A stretch of 64,000 nt of DNA from Streptomyces cinnabarinus (GCF_027270315.1 NZ_CP114413.1:1488001-1552000); one strand, 5' to 3'; counted from the stretch's first letter, positions 23,414 through 30,756 are shown. A program made the numbers and translations. The notes: generated from the letters alone by a model not told the origin.

Positions 23414-23675
23414 GGCGGCCGCCCTCGCTGATCGTGCGGCGCAGGTAGTCGGTCTCCGACGGGATGTCGAAGGCGGGCGTGCCGTCGAGGACATCGCGCA
23501 GGACGCCGCCGACGAGCAGGGCGCGGTCGCCGAGCAGGGCCGACCGCTCGGGGCCGGGCGGCACATCCAGTGCGTCACGGATGGCGGCCAGGAGGTCGCG
23601 GAGGTCGTCGCGTTCGACCATCGCGGCGGGCTTTCCCCCGACGACGCGGGGCACGTATGCGATGCTGGAGGACAT
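23403..23675 (-). CDS. Hypothetical protein
   Basis: 90 residues (MSSSIAYVPRVVGGKPAAMVERDDLRDLLAAIRDALDV). AGAGGAG lies eight bases upstream of the ATG. The long helices and the acidic C-terminus resemble small anti-repressor or clamp proteins only in general form. Downstream gene overlaps by 11 nt. Confidence 0.66.
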   Translation of the reverse strand: MSSSIAYVPRVVGGKPAAMVERDDLRDLLAAIRDALDVPPGPERSALLGDRALLVGGVLRDVLDGTPAFDIPSETDYLRRTISEGGRHVA

Positions 23676-23753
23676 CGGGTCTGCTCCTCTCGTAATGGAT
23701 GGCGAGCGGGCCAGGGCTCGTCGGGATGCACCCCCGGCGGGCCCTTTGATCTG

Positions 23754-23861
23754 TCAGGAGCCGAGTGGCCGGTCCGTCCGGCAGCGGCGGCAGCGCATGC
23801 GCCAGCCGGGGTTGCGGTGGTTGCAGGACTGGCAGAGCCAGCAGCACACGACGTCGGTCAC
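23754..23861 (-). CDS. 35-residue RanBP2-like zinc-finger microprotein
   Basis: A very short gene at GTG 23861, 2 nt after the previous stop. WLCQSCNHRNPGWRMRCRRC fits the RanBP2-type finger pattern W-x-C-x2-C-x3-N-x6-C-x2-C exactly. A single such finger could bind RNA or protein. The motif match makes this more convincing than length alone would. Confidence 0.6.
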   Translation of the reverse strand: MTDVVCCWLCQSCNHRNPGWRMRCRRCRTDRPLGS

Positions 23862-23863
23862 AG

Positions 23864-24052
23864 TCAGGCCGCCGCCCTTGTCGCGGGGGCGGGCGCGGCG
23901 AGGCCGCTGAGCAGGGCGGCAAGCCGGGCGATCTCCGCGTCCGTCAAGCCGCAGCGGGGGCACTCCCCCGGGTCGGCGACGCCGTGATCGCACGGCTCCT
24001 TCCACCCGGCGTCGAACGCCTCTTCGGCGGTGCGGCAGATGCGCGCGCTCAT
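23864..24052 (-). CDS. Small zinc-binding-type protein
   Basis: 62 residues (MSARICRTAEEAFDAGW). CDHGVADPGECPRCGLTDAEI has a Cys-His-Cys-Cys arrangement that could hold zinc, followed by a helix. It overlaps the repressor stop by one base (TGATG) and so is translated with it. Confidence 0.66.
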   Translation of the reverse strand: MSARICRTAEEAFDAGWKEPCDHGVADPGECPRCGLTDAEIARLAALLSGLAAPAPATRAAA

Positions 24053-24462
24053 CAGGCAGACGCCTTGGCTGCGTCGGCGCGGAGCAGATCTGTTGCCTCG
24101 CAGCCGAGGATCCCGGCGAGCGTGGCCAGGTCTTCGGGGATCAGGTCGGTGATCTCGCAGCCGAGCATCTCGGCGACCTTGTCCACGTCGTCGAGGCCGA
24201 CGCTGACCAGACCGATCGATGCGAGGCCGGCGAGCTGCTGGAGGCGGCTGCGGACCTCGGCCGGGGGGAGCAGGTCGACGATCTCGCAGCCGAGGACTTG
24301 GGCGACCTTGTCCAGCACTTCAGGGCTGAAGTTCGCCTTTCCGAGGCTGACCGCGCTCACCAGCTGCTTGGTGACGCCGACCGCCCGGGCCAGTGCGTTT
24401 TGACTCAGTCCCGCTTCCACCCTGCGGCGCGTGAGTCGCTGGGGATCCACTGGGGTTCTCAT
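24052..24462 (-). CDS. XRE-family phage repressor-like regulator
   Basis: 136 residues from ATG 24462. The HTH is at about 15-45 (RRVEAGLSQNALARAVGVTK...VSLGKANFSPEVL). The region after it has three copies of a helix motif LGCExxDL (57-64, 100-107, 119-126). The -10 box (24470-24475) ends 7 nt before the ATG, so the mRNA is probably leaderless. A perfect 7-bp inverted repeat overlaps the -35 box, consistent with autoregulation. Placed between the leftward early operon and rightward lysogeny genes, it is the best candidate for the prophage repressor. The open frame extends to 24498. Confidence 0.8.
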   Translation of the reverse strand: MRTPVDPQRLTRRRVEAGLSQNALARAVGVTKQLVSAVSLGKANFSPEVLDKVAQVLGCEIVDLLPPAEVRSRLQQLAGLASIGLVSVGLDDVDKVAEMLGCEITDLIPEDLATLAGILGCEATDLLRADAAKASA

Positions 24463-24469
24463 GTCTACG

Positions 24470-24498
24470 ACTGTATGCGACTGATTCGGACAGTACAA
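24470..24498 (-). promoter_or_regulatory. Leaderless promoter of the XRE regulator
   Basis: TTGTAC (24498-24493) and TACAGT (24475-24470) are 17 bp apart on the minus strand; the A of the start ATG is eight bases past the -10 hexamer, the usual transcription start point. This argues for the 24462 start. Confidence 0.75.
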
Positions 24499-24507
24499 GC
24501 CTGTCCG
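24487..24507. promoter_or_regulatory. Operator-like inverted repeat CGGACAG-N7-CTGTCCG
   Basis: A perfect 7-bp inverted repeat (24487-24493 and 24501-24507) that covers the whole -35 hexamer of the XRE promoter. It is likely an operator for this repressor or a partner regulator. Confidence 0.7.
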
Positions 24508-24516
24508 ACCTAAGAG

Positions 24517-24545
24517 CTGTGACTTTCTTTTACATTACGTCACAG
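24517..24545. promoter_or_regulatory. Second inverted repeat CTGTGAC-N15-GTCACAG
   Basis: A perfect 7-bp inverted repeat with an AT-rich 15-nt spacer in the intergenic control region (24463-24667). It may be a second operator for the divergent rightward promoter, whose -35/-10 boxes I could not place confidently. Confidence 0.5.
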
Positions 24546-24610
24546 GGGTGCATCGGGGTGGTTCCGACTGTGGAGGTTGTGTGCGGAGCCCTAGGCGGCC
24601 ACCCATCACC

Positions 24611-24640
24611 GTCCGATACAGTCCAAGAAAGTCCAACAAC
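24611..24640. repeat. Three 10-bp direct repeats beginning GTCC
   Basis: GTCCGATACA, GTCCAAGAAA and GTCCAACAAC follow one another with exactly a 10-bp period, placing the GTCC on one face of the helix. They lie 28 bases before the rightward HTH gene and probably form a regulator-binding site. Confidence 0.6.
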
Positions 24641-24667
24641 CGAACGAAGGGCAGGGGAGAGACGGTC

Positions 24668-25180
24668 ATGGGAGCACCGGCGACACCCCCACCGCCGGCG
24701 GAGGCCTTGCTCATCCGCCTCGTACGGGAAGCGGCCGGACTCAGTCCGGAAACCGCAGCGGCACGCATGGAGTCCAGGTTCAGCGGCAGCAGATGGCGCC
24801 AGATCGAGCGCGGCTGGCGCAAGGACAGCGATACCCCTGTCGTGGCGCCGGACCAGACGCTTGCACAGATGTGCTTCTCGCTCCGCATCAGTGCGGAGCG
24901 ACTGGCCGAGACCGGCCGCACCGCCGCAGTCGAGATCCTTCGCGAGATGGAGCGCACCAGTGCGCCCATCCCGGATGAGTCACCGGAGCGGAGTCCGCTT
25001 GCGGCGCTGGAGGAATGGCAGCAGAAGGTCATCCTCAACGCACTGGACGAGCGTCCTCGAAGCCCCCAGGAGAAGGCGCTGCTGCTGCGCACCCTGGCCG
25101 CGAAGATCGAGGCGGAGGCGACAAGCGAGCCCACAGGCAAGGACGAGGGGGGCCGCCAGACCCCCGGCCGTAGCGCATAG
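24668..25180 (+). CDS. HTH-type hypothetical regulator
   Basis: 170 residues from ATG 24668 with GGGGAGAG upstream. Residues about 10-60 (EALLIRLVREAAGLSPETAAARM...GSRWRQIERGW) form a Cro/C1-like helix-turn-helix of a type common in Streptomyces phages beside the repressor. The rest is helical. It is transcribed divergently from the XRE gene and may act as its counter-regulator (Cro-like). No enzymatic motif. Confidence 0.75.
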   Translation: MGAPATPPPPAEALLIRLVREAAGLSPETAAARMESRFSGSRWRQIERGWRKDSDTPVVAPDQTLAQMCFSLRISAERLAETGRTAAVEILREMERTSAPIPDESPERSPLAALEEWQQKVILNALDERPRSPQEKALLLRTLAAKIEAEATSEPTGKDEGGRQTPGRSA

Positions 25181-25313
25181 TAATACCCTGGTTAGAGCCA
25201 AGTCACAGACCGGTCACGATCGATATGAATGCAACCGACTTGGCCCGACTTTGACGCATTCTCAAAATCCGCACGGTACATGGAAGTCCGCATGCCGCTC
25301 GTAAGGGACGGGA
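25181..25313. other. Palindrome-rich intergenic region
   Basis: 133 bp without a gene. It holds an 8-bp inverted repeat GCCAAGTC/GACTTGGC (25197-25204, 25237-25244), and within it GACCGGTC and CGATCG palindromes. TTGACG at 25251 could be a -35 box for the next gene, but no good -10 is found. Likely a regulatory region. Confidence 0.45.
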
Positions 25314-25649
25314 ATGACGGAGATCATTCTCGCGGGCGCACTCGGCGCATTCGCTCCTGTCGTGTTCCTGCTCATCCAGCGCCTGAGGCAGCTCAGTTGG
25401 CAGCTCACGCAGATACGCGTCGAGCGCGACAGCGAATCGATTTTGCGTGAGATTGGGCTACGCGCAGAGGCAGGGTCATCAGACCTCCCGGAGCCCGAGG
25501 TCTCTCGGAGGATACGACATGGGCGCCTAACCCCCTTCCAGGACGGCCTGGGCTCCGCCCTAGCCCAGCTCTACAACAACCACCGCCCGGCGGTGGTGGC
25601 CACTGCGGCCGCCGCTGTGGCGGCAGCGGCATTCCTGGTTCTCGGGTAA
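25314..25649 (+). CDS. Small two-span membrane protein
   Basis: 111 residues from ATG 25314. An N-terminal span (IILAGALGAFAPVVFLLI) precedes a cytoplasmic helical part (QRLRQLSWQLTQIRVERDSE) and a C-terminal span (AVVATAAAAVAAAAFLVLG). The first 45 residues match the protein at 28023-28307, so the element has two relatives. Only a weak ribosome site. It ends 18 nt before the MmyB-type gene, probably in one operon. Confidence 0.7.
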   Translation: MTEIILAGALGAFAPVVFLLIQRLRQLSWQLTQIRVERDSESILREIGLRAEAGSSDLPEPEVSRRIRHGRLTPFQDGLGSALAQLYNNHRPAVVATAAAAVAAAAFLVLG

Positions 25650-25667
25650 CGACAGGGGAGGTTGACC

Positions 25668-26609
25668 ATGCCCGTTTTCCCACCGCTGACGGAGGTCGCC
25701 GATTCGACCGGCACTCCCGGACCCGAGATCGCGGAGGCGCTCAGTGCGCTGCTGCGCCGCTACCGCACCAGCCGCGCACCGCTCGATGCGCACCGAGCCG
25801 CCGACGCCCTCGGCGTGGACCCGCCTCCAGTGCAGTACCTGCCGGGAAAGCTACGCGCTGCCGGGCTCACCCAGGAGCAGCTCAGCGCGCTTCTGCATGT
25901 GAGCGCGCGCGCCTACGGTGCATGGGAGCGCGGCACAGCCGCCATACGCCCCGAGATCGTCGCGGCCCTGGCGGCTGTCCTGGGCATGCCGGAGGCAGAC
26001 CGGGCCGTGCTGCACCGCCTCGCGCTGCACCAGGATCCCCCACCTGTGCCAGCACCCCCGGACGGTTCGCTGGTGGACCCAATGTGGCGGATGATGGTCC
26101 ACCTTCAGCCGTATCCGGCCTACGTGTGCACCACGGCCTGGGACATCTTGGTAGCGAACCGGGCCTACTACGACTGCTTCCCGTTCGTCGCACCGGCCAG
26201 CGCCGACGCCGAGGCCAACATCGTGCGCTCCGCTCTGCTGCGCCCTGAGGCACAGGACGTGTTGGTCAACTGGGCTCAGGATTGGGCCGAGCCGGTACTC
26301 CGCCAGGTGTGGTCCACGTACCAGCTCCATCCCGCCAACGAGCGGCTGGCCGCGCTGATCCGTGACGTGGCTCGCCACCCGACGACTCGTGAGCTGTGGG
26401 AGCGGCGCGAGACCAGCAGCACCACGTACCCGGATACGGTCGAGCGAGCGTTGAGGCACCCGCAGTGGGGAGAGACCGCGGTGGTGAACCTGGCCGCGAC
26501 ACCGGAGTCACTGCGGCTGGCGGGCTTCCGCTTCGTCGCATTGCTGCCCGCGCATCTCAAGGGTGACTTGGAGGAGTTGGAGGCTTCTGTCGCGGCAATG
26601 GGCGGATGA
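25668..26609 (+). CDS. XRE regulator with MmyB-like ligand-binding domain
   Basis: 313 residues from ATG 25668, with GGGGAGG six bases upstream (a TTG start two codons earlier is less likely). The HTH is about 62-108 (LRAAGLTQEQLSALLHVSARAYGAWERG). From about 135 the sequence VHLQPYPAYVCTTAWDILVANRAYYDCFPF is the signature of the MmyB-like (MltR-like) ligand-binding fold. Such regulators typically control an adjacent oxidoreductase gene; here a FAD monooxygenase follows convergently. Confidence 0.85.
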   Translation: MPVFPPLTEVADSTGTPGPEIAEALSALLRRYRTSRAPLDAHRAADALGVDPPPVQYLPGKLRAAGLTQEQLSALLHVSARAYGAWERGTAAIRPEIVAALAAVLGMPEADRAVLHRLALHQDPPPVPAPPDGSLVDPMWRMMVHLQPYPAYVCTTAWDILVANRAYYDCFPFVAPASADAEANIVRSALLRPEAQDVLVNWAQDWAEPVLRQVWSTYQLHPANERLAALIRDVARHPTTRELWERRETSSTTYPDTVERALRHPQWGETAVVNLAATPESLRLAGFRFVALLPAHLKGDLEELEASVAAMGG

Positions 26610-26619
26610 AGGCCGTCAG

Positions 26620-27744
26620 TCACGGCCTTTCGATCAGGGCGGTCAGGATGCGGGCGATCAGGGCGGGCGCCGCTTGGCGGTTACCTTCCCTCAGCCACTG
26701 CGCGAGTTGCATGGAGCCGTCAACGACCGTCTGCACCCGAGGCATGCGACGATCTCGGTACTCGGTCAGCAGCGCGTCGTCCCACACGTCTCGCGACGAC
26801 AGCAGCTCGGCGACGACGGCTGCGTCCTCCAGGGACATCGCGACGCCCTGGGCAAGGGTGGGCGGGCAGACGTGCACCGCGTCCCCGGCGAGCGCGATGC
26901 GTCCGCGGTGCCACGGCCCTTCCACCAGCAGGCGGTGGAAGGCTGTGTAGTGGACCGCCGCCGGATCGGTGATGTGCGCGCGGATCGTCGGCCACAGCCC
27001 GCCGTACGTGGCACTCTCTGCGCACATCCGCTCGGCGTAGTCGGCCGGGTCGGCCTCGTCGCGCTCATGCCAGTCCACGACCAGCAGCGCGTACGCCAGG
27101 TCATCGCTCATGGGTGAGTAGCCAGCGATGTGGCACGGCCCGCCATAGGCCAGATCCGTACGCACCAGCTCGGCCGGGCGCGGCACCAGAGTGCGCCACA
27201 CTCCCATCCCCGTCGGTTCCGGCCGGTCCGTCACTCCGATCGACTCACGGGTGGTGGAGTAGATGCCGTCACAGCCGACCACCAGGTCGTAGCTGCTGGC
27301 AGTGCCGTCGCTGAAGACAGCTTCCGCTCCCTCGCCCTGGTCGTCAAGCTTCTCCACCGTGCAGCCCAGGCGCACTCGGGTGCCGCTGGCGCGGACCGCG
27401 TCGATCAGGATCTGCTGCAAGGCCGGCCGGAGGATGCCCAAGGTCGACGGCAGGTCCGATCCGCCGCTGTGCAGGTCGGGCTGCTCGGCCACCACGGTGC
27501 CGTCCGGTGCAAGGATGCCGATCGAGTCGAATGCGAACCCTGCGTCGCGGACCTGTGGCCACACGCCCGCGTCACGCAGCACCCTGAGCGCGTTTCCGTG
27601 CAGGAGGATGCCGGAGCCCAGGACGCCCCAGTCCGGCCGCGACTCGACGAGGTCAACGGAGACTCCGGAGTTGGCCAGCAGGATCGCGAGCGTGTTTCCC
27701 GCCGATCCCCCTCCGACGATCAGGACACTCCGTGCACGGGCCAT
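26620..27744 (-). CDS. FAD-dependent monooxygenase (class A flavoprotein)
   Basis: 374 residues. The N-terminal GGGSAGN (11-17) is the FAD-ADP-binding Rossmann turn; DLVVGCDGIYSTTRE (about 150) is the DG motif; GDAVHVCPPTLAQG (about 290-303) is the GD motif that contacts the FAD ribityl. This is the para-hydroxybenzoate hydroxylase fold acting on aromatic or polyketide substrates using NAD(P)H. The gene is convergent with the MmyB-type regulator (10 nt apart). It has no phage function and is probably lysogenic cargo; substrate unknown. Confidence 0.88.
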   Translation of the reverse strand: MARARSVLIVGGGSAGNTLAILLANSGVSVDLVESRPDWGVLGSGILLHGNALRVLRDAGVWPQVRDAGFAFDSIGILAPDGTVVAEQPDLHSGGSDLPSTLGILRPALQQILIDAVRASGTRVRLGCTVEKLDDQGEGAEAVFSDGTASSYDLVVGCDGIYSTTRESIGVTDRPEPTGMGVWRTLVPRPAELVRTDLAYGGPCHIAGYSPMSDDLAYALLVVDWHERDEADPADYAERMCAESATYGGLWPTIRAHITDPAAVHYTAFHRLLVEGPWHRGRIALAGDAVHVCPPTLAQGVAMSLEDAAVVAELLSSRDVWDDALLTEYRDRRMPRVQTVVDGSMQLAQWLREGNRQAAPALIARILTALIERP

Positions 27745-28022
27745 GCCAGGTCCTCTCTCGGGTGCGGCTCCGGGCAGTCGGGAGTCGCGCCTACGTGCTG
27801 TTGGCTGCTCCCCTGCTACAGCACTTGCCTCAAGACGGGGTTGAGCGCAGGCTACTCGCGCTCTTCCGCCCAGTGGCGGGGTTGAGGCGAATTCCCTTCA
27901 CTGGAAGCAGAGTTCCGGAAGTGGCACTTCCTGAAAAGTCACTTCGTAGACGCCGGGCATTACCGGTGGCATATAGATCTCACCCCGGCAGTCGTGCCAT
28001 ACGAAGAGGACAGGCGAGAGCA
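27745..28022. other. Intergenic region with inverted repeat
   Basis: 278 bp between divergent genes. The only clear structure is GGAAGT-GGC-ACTTCC (27917-27931), a compact inverted repeat that could be an operator. TATAGA near 27972 is a possible -10 for the next gene. Frames here have no convincing coding signal. Confidence 0.4.
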
Positions 28023-28307
28023 GTGGTTGAGATCGTTCTTTCAGGAGCAGTCGGCACGGCCCTTTCGACCATCGCCGTACTGGGCTGGCAGGTCCGAGAA
28101 CTGCGGGCACGAATCAGCGCACTTCGCGTCGACATCGACGGTTGTCAGCTCCTGCCCGGCACTCAGAATCTCGGCCACGAAGGGCACGACCTAACAGCAG
28201 CGGCCTCAGCGCAGTTCGTCACCAGACGGCACCTCTCTCTGGTCGGCGGCGAGGCGTCTGGCGTGCAGCGGGCCCTCACCGGCCGAGAAAGCGGGACCCG
28301 CCGTTAG
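28023..28307 (+). CDS. Small membrane protein related to that at 25314
   Basis: 94 residues from GTG 28023. VVEIVLSGAVGTALSTIAVLG is an N-terminal membrane segment, followed by WQVRELRARISALRVDID. The pattern xEI(I/V)L(A/S)GA(L/V)G...QxRxL...LRV matches the 25314-25649 protein, though this one lacks the C-terminal span. It ends 6 nt before the convergent integrase stop. Function unknown. Confidence 0.6.
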   Translation: MVEIVLSGAVGTALSTIAVLGWQVRELRARISALRVDIDGCQLLPGTQNLGHEGHDLTAAASAQFVTRRHLSLVGGEASGVQRALTGRESGTRR

Positions 28308-28313
28308 CCTGGC

Positions 28314-29900
28314 CTACGGGGCGGGGAGGGCCGGAGGCTCCGCGGCCCACGGCTGTGTCTGGGGGTCTATCTCCTCCGACGCAGTCTTAAGGGACTTCCG
28401 CAGCAGCTCAACGCTGGCCGGATTGAACCCAGGGCCACGCCACTCGCCCTCCTTCACCGTGATCTCAAAGAGGGATGTGACGACCTCGTGCCGCACGTCA
28501 ACAGGCTCGGCCTCCCAGGCACCCTTGCCGATGCCCGCCATCCGGGTCAGCTGGCGGTGCTGGGCGGTCTGCGCGAGCAGGCCGCGCAGTTCCTTGATCT
28601 TCTTGTCGAAGCTGGCGAGCGACAGCATCGCCAGCACCGGATCCACATCCGGGTTGTCTGCCAACTGCTCCAGCTGCTGGCGGGTTTGTGCCTTGCGGAG
28701 CTCAAGCGCGGTGATCTCCGCGGCAATGTCGGGCTTTCCGTCCTCGGCTGCCGCGTGCAGTTCACGCAAGAACCTTTTTGTGGCCAGCAGCCGCAGCACC
28801 CGGCCCGTGACATACGCGTCCAAGTGCTCCTGGCTGCGCGAGAGATGGCACTGCGAGCAGTCGTACACCCGCTTCGCAGGCTGGCCGTCGGCTGCCTTGC
28901 GTACCGGCTTGGCGCGCCAGCTGACGCTCCCGCACCGCCCGCAGCGAAGCCCTCCAACCAGGAGGTACTTGCGTGCAGGTCCCGGGTTCGGCTTCTCCTT
29001 GCGCTTGCCCTCCCGAAGTGCGATGAGCGCCTGGCGCTCCTCCTCGGTGATGACCCCGTCCCAGACCGCCTTGTGCAGAACGCCGTTCCGTTCGATGTGG
29101 CCGGAGATGCGCGGGGCCGTAAACACCGCCCACATCACCCGTGACGTCCACTCGCCTCCCGCAGTGGTAGTCGACACGTTGTTCAGGCTGCGCAGGGCTC
29201 CGTTGACGGAGTGGTCGACCAGCAGGCGGCGGGCCACGATGGCGAGCAGCTCGGTTTCCTCCGCCCGGGGCTTGCTGAAGTCGAGGGTCTCGACTTCCCG
29301 TTCCTCTCCGGTCTCCCTGTCCCTCTTGACCTTGGTCCTGCCGGTTGGAGTGCCGAACCCGAAGGGCCGGTTGCCGCCGTGCTGGCAGGTGCCGTGTCTG
29401 ATCACCTGGCGGGTGTAGCCCTCGATGCGGCGGCGGGAGAGGTTGTCGATCTCACGGCACGCCTGTGCCGCCTCGATGCGCAGGACGAAGCGGTCGTCGG
29501 GGTTGGCGAGGTCACGGACGCCGCCCACCGAGGCCAGCGGGATGCGGCGGGTGTCGGCGACGTTGAGGAGAACTTCCAGGTCGTACGGCTGCCGGATGAG
29601 GCGGTCGCCGTGGTAGGTCATGATCCCGTCGTGGTGGTGGTCCGCCTTGGGATCGCCCACGATCAGCTTGCCGCTGTCGCTGTCGAGTGTGAGAAGCATC
29701 CTGTCCCAGTCCGGCCTCTTGCGGTCGCGACGCCAGGCAGAGCGCGAGTTGTCGACGTAGACGCAGCAGAACTCTGGCCAGCGAAGACGCGCGCCAGCCT
29801 CGCGGCCGCGCTCCTCCTGGTGCTCACACTTCTCCAGGGAGCCGTCCGGGGCGTGTGAGAGCCTCGTGTAGAGGCATGGGCGTTGCGGGATCTGGAGCAC
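28314..29900 (-). CDS. int: Large serine recombinase (phage integrase)
   Basis: 528 residues from GTG 29900 (AAGGAGG six bases upstream). The N-terminal catalytic domain has LYTRLS with the nucleophile Ser15 and a basic HGDRLIRQPYDLE block; VRDLANPDDRFVLR...REIDNLSRRRIEG belongs to the long E helix. The recombinase domain follows, then a Cys4 zinc ribbon (LRCGRCG...YDCSQC, about 325-365) and a coiled coil near 400-440. Large serine integrases join attP and attB one-way. As the last element gene, with its 5' end facing the chromosome, it marks the right border. Confidence 0.92.
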   Translation of the reverse strand: MLQIPQRPCLYTRLSHAPDGSLEKCEHQEERGREAGARLRWPEFCCVYVDNSRSAWRRDRKRPDWDRMLLTLDSDSGKLIVGDPKADHHHDGIMTYHGDRLIRQPYDLEVLLNVADTRRIPLASVGGVRDLANPDDRFVLRIEAAQACREIDNLSRRRIEGYTRQVIRHGTCQHGGNRPFGFGTPTGRTKVKRDRETGEEREVETLDFSKPRAEETELLAIVARRLLVDHSVNGALRSLNNVSTTTAGGEWTSRVMWAVFTAPRISGHIERNGVLHKAVWDGVITEEERQALIALREGKRKEKPNPGPARKYLLVGGLRCGRCGSVSWRAKPVRKAADGQPAKRVYDCSQCHLSRSQEHLDAYVTGRVLRLLATKRFLRELHAAAEDGKPDIAAEITALELRKAQTRQQLEQLADNPDVDPVLAMLSLASFDKKIKELRGLLAQTAQHRQLTRMAGIGKGAWEAEPVDVRHEVVTSLFEITVKEGEWRGPGFNPASVELLRKSLKTASEEIDPQTQPWAAEPPALPAP

Positions 29901-29964
29901 GGTCGGCCTCCTTCCGTGGCACCTGCCTATGATGCCGCGGAGTCGGTGTTTTCTGAGGAGTCAA
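29901..29964. other. Probable right attachment junction of the element
   Basis: The 64 bp between the integrase start and the TVP38 start must contain either the border or lie just beyond it, since serine integrases usually sit next to their att site and the genes change here from phage to core. The exact core cannot be found because the left end is outside the window. Confidence 0.45.
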
Positions 29965-30732
29965 ATGCTCGATGCCACCACCCGCTCTGGGGGCACCGCC
30001 CTGGCCTCTCCCCAGGCCGTCGTCACCACGGAGCTCGCCGTCGCCGGCGCGCCCGTGACCCTCGCCGCGCGCTGTTCGAGAGCGCTGCTCTCGCCCTGGT
30101 CACGGCTGTCCCTGCTGGTCGCCCTGCTGATCTCGGCCGCGGCCGCCGTGCTGCTGTTCGAACCACAGCGGCTGCTGGCGGACGGCTGGCCACCCCAGCT
30201 GGGCGGGGCCGCGGCGACGGTGGTGTTCGCGGTGGCGTACGGACTGTGCACGGTGGCGTTCGTGCCCCGGCCGCTGCTCAATCTCGGGGCGGGCGCGCTC
30301 TTCGGCGCCCAGCTGGGTCTGGGCGCCGCCCTCGCGGGCACGGTGCTCGGGGCGGGGCTCGCCTTCGGGCTCGGCCGGATCCTCGGCCAGGAGGCGCTGC
30401 GCCCGCTGCTGCGGGGCCGCTGGCTGAAGGCGGCGGACGGGCAGCTCTCCCGGCACGGCTTCCGCTCGATGCTGGCGGTACGGCTGTTCCCCGGGGTGCC
30501 GTTCTGGGCGGCGAACTACTGCGCCGCCGTCTCCCGCATGGGGTATGTGCCGTTCCTGCTCGCGACGGCGCTCGGCTCGATCCCGAACACCGCCGCCTAC
30601 GTGGTGGCCGGCGCCCGTGCCTCGGCGCCGACCTCCCCGGCCTTCCTGATCGCGCTGGCCTGCATCGCCGTACCCGCCCTGGTGGGCGTGGTGGTGGCCT
30701 GGCGCAAGCGGCATCACCTGCGCGGGCACTGA
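29965..30732 (+). CDS. TVP38/TMEM64 family membrane protein
   Basis: 255 residues from ATG 29965 with GAGGAG four to five bases upstream. Hydrophobic spans at about 48-68, 82-103, 108-135, 180-205 and 222-242. The segments FVPRPLLNLGAGALFGAQLG and VRLFPGVPFWAANYCAAVSRM..YVPFLLATALGSIPNTAAYV are the conserved SNARE-associated (VTT) domain, proposed to move or scramble lipids. It is the first clear chromosomal gene right of the element. Confidence 0.88.
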   Translation: MLDATTRSGGTALASPQAVVTTELAVAGAPVTLAARCSRALLSPWSRLSLLVALLISAAAAVLLFEPQRLLADGWPPQLGGAAATVVFAVAYGLCTVAFVPRPLLNLGAGALFGAQLGLGAALAGTVLGAGLAFGLGRILGQEALRPLLRGRWLKAADGQLSRHGFRSMLAVRLFPGVPFWAANYCAAVSRMGYVPFLLATALGSIPNTAAYVVAGARASAPTSPAFLIALACIAVPALVGVVVAWRKRHHLRGH

Positions 30733-30756
30733 GGCACCTGCGCGGACTCTCCGCCG

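Noticed and set aside
7752..23747. 15-nt inverted match (AAAGGGCCCGCCGGG) at 7752 and 23733
   Set aside because: A GC-rich 15-mer shared over 16 kb is weak; one copy is inside a coding region and no other features accompany it.
25668..27744. Biosynthetic gene cluster
   Set aside because: A single oxygenase with one regulator is not a cluster; no synthase, ligase or transport genes accompany it.
27898..28110. 70-codon minus ORF between the monooxygenase and integrase
   Set aside because: No ribosome site, mixed codon bias, and it is antisense to the better supported small membrane gene.
1..29900. Element as an integrative conjugative element (AICE)
   Set aside because: No FtsK-like Tra, RepSA-type initiator, Spd genes or tyrosine integrase is visible; RecT/YqaJ/RusA, DUF932, WhiB and a serine integrase fit a temperate phage better. 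The left part outside the window could still change this.
8000..30000. CRISPR array
   Set aside because: No regularly spaced identical repeats of 25-40 bp were found; the only short periodic repeats are the 10-bp GTCC units.
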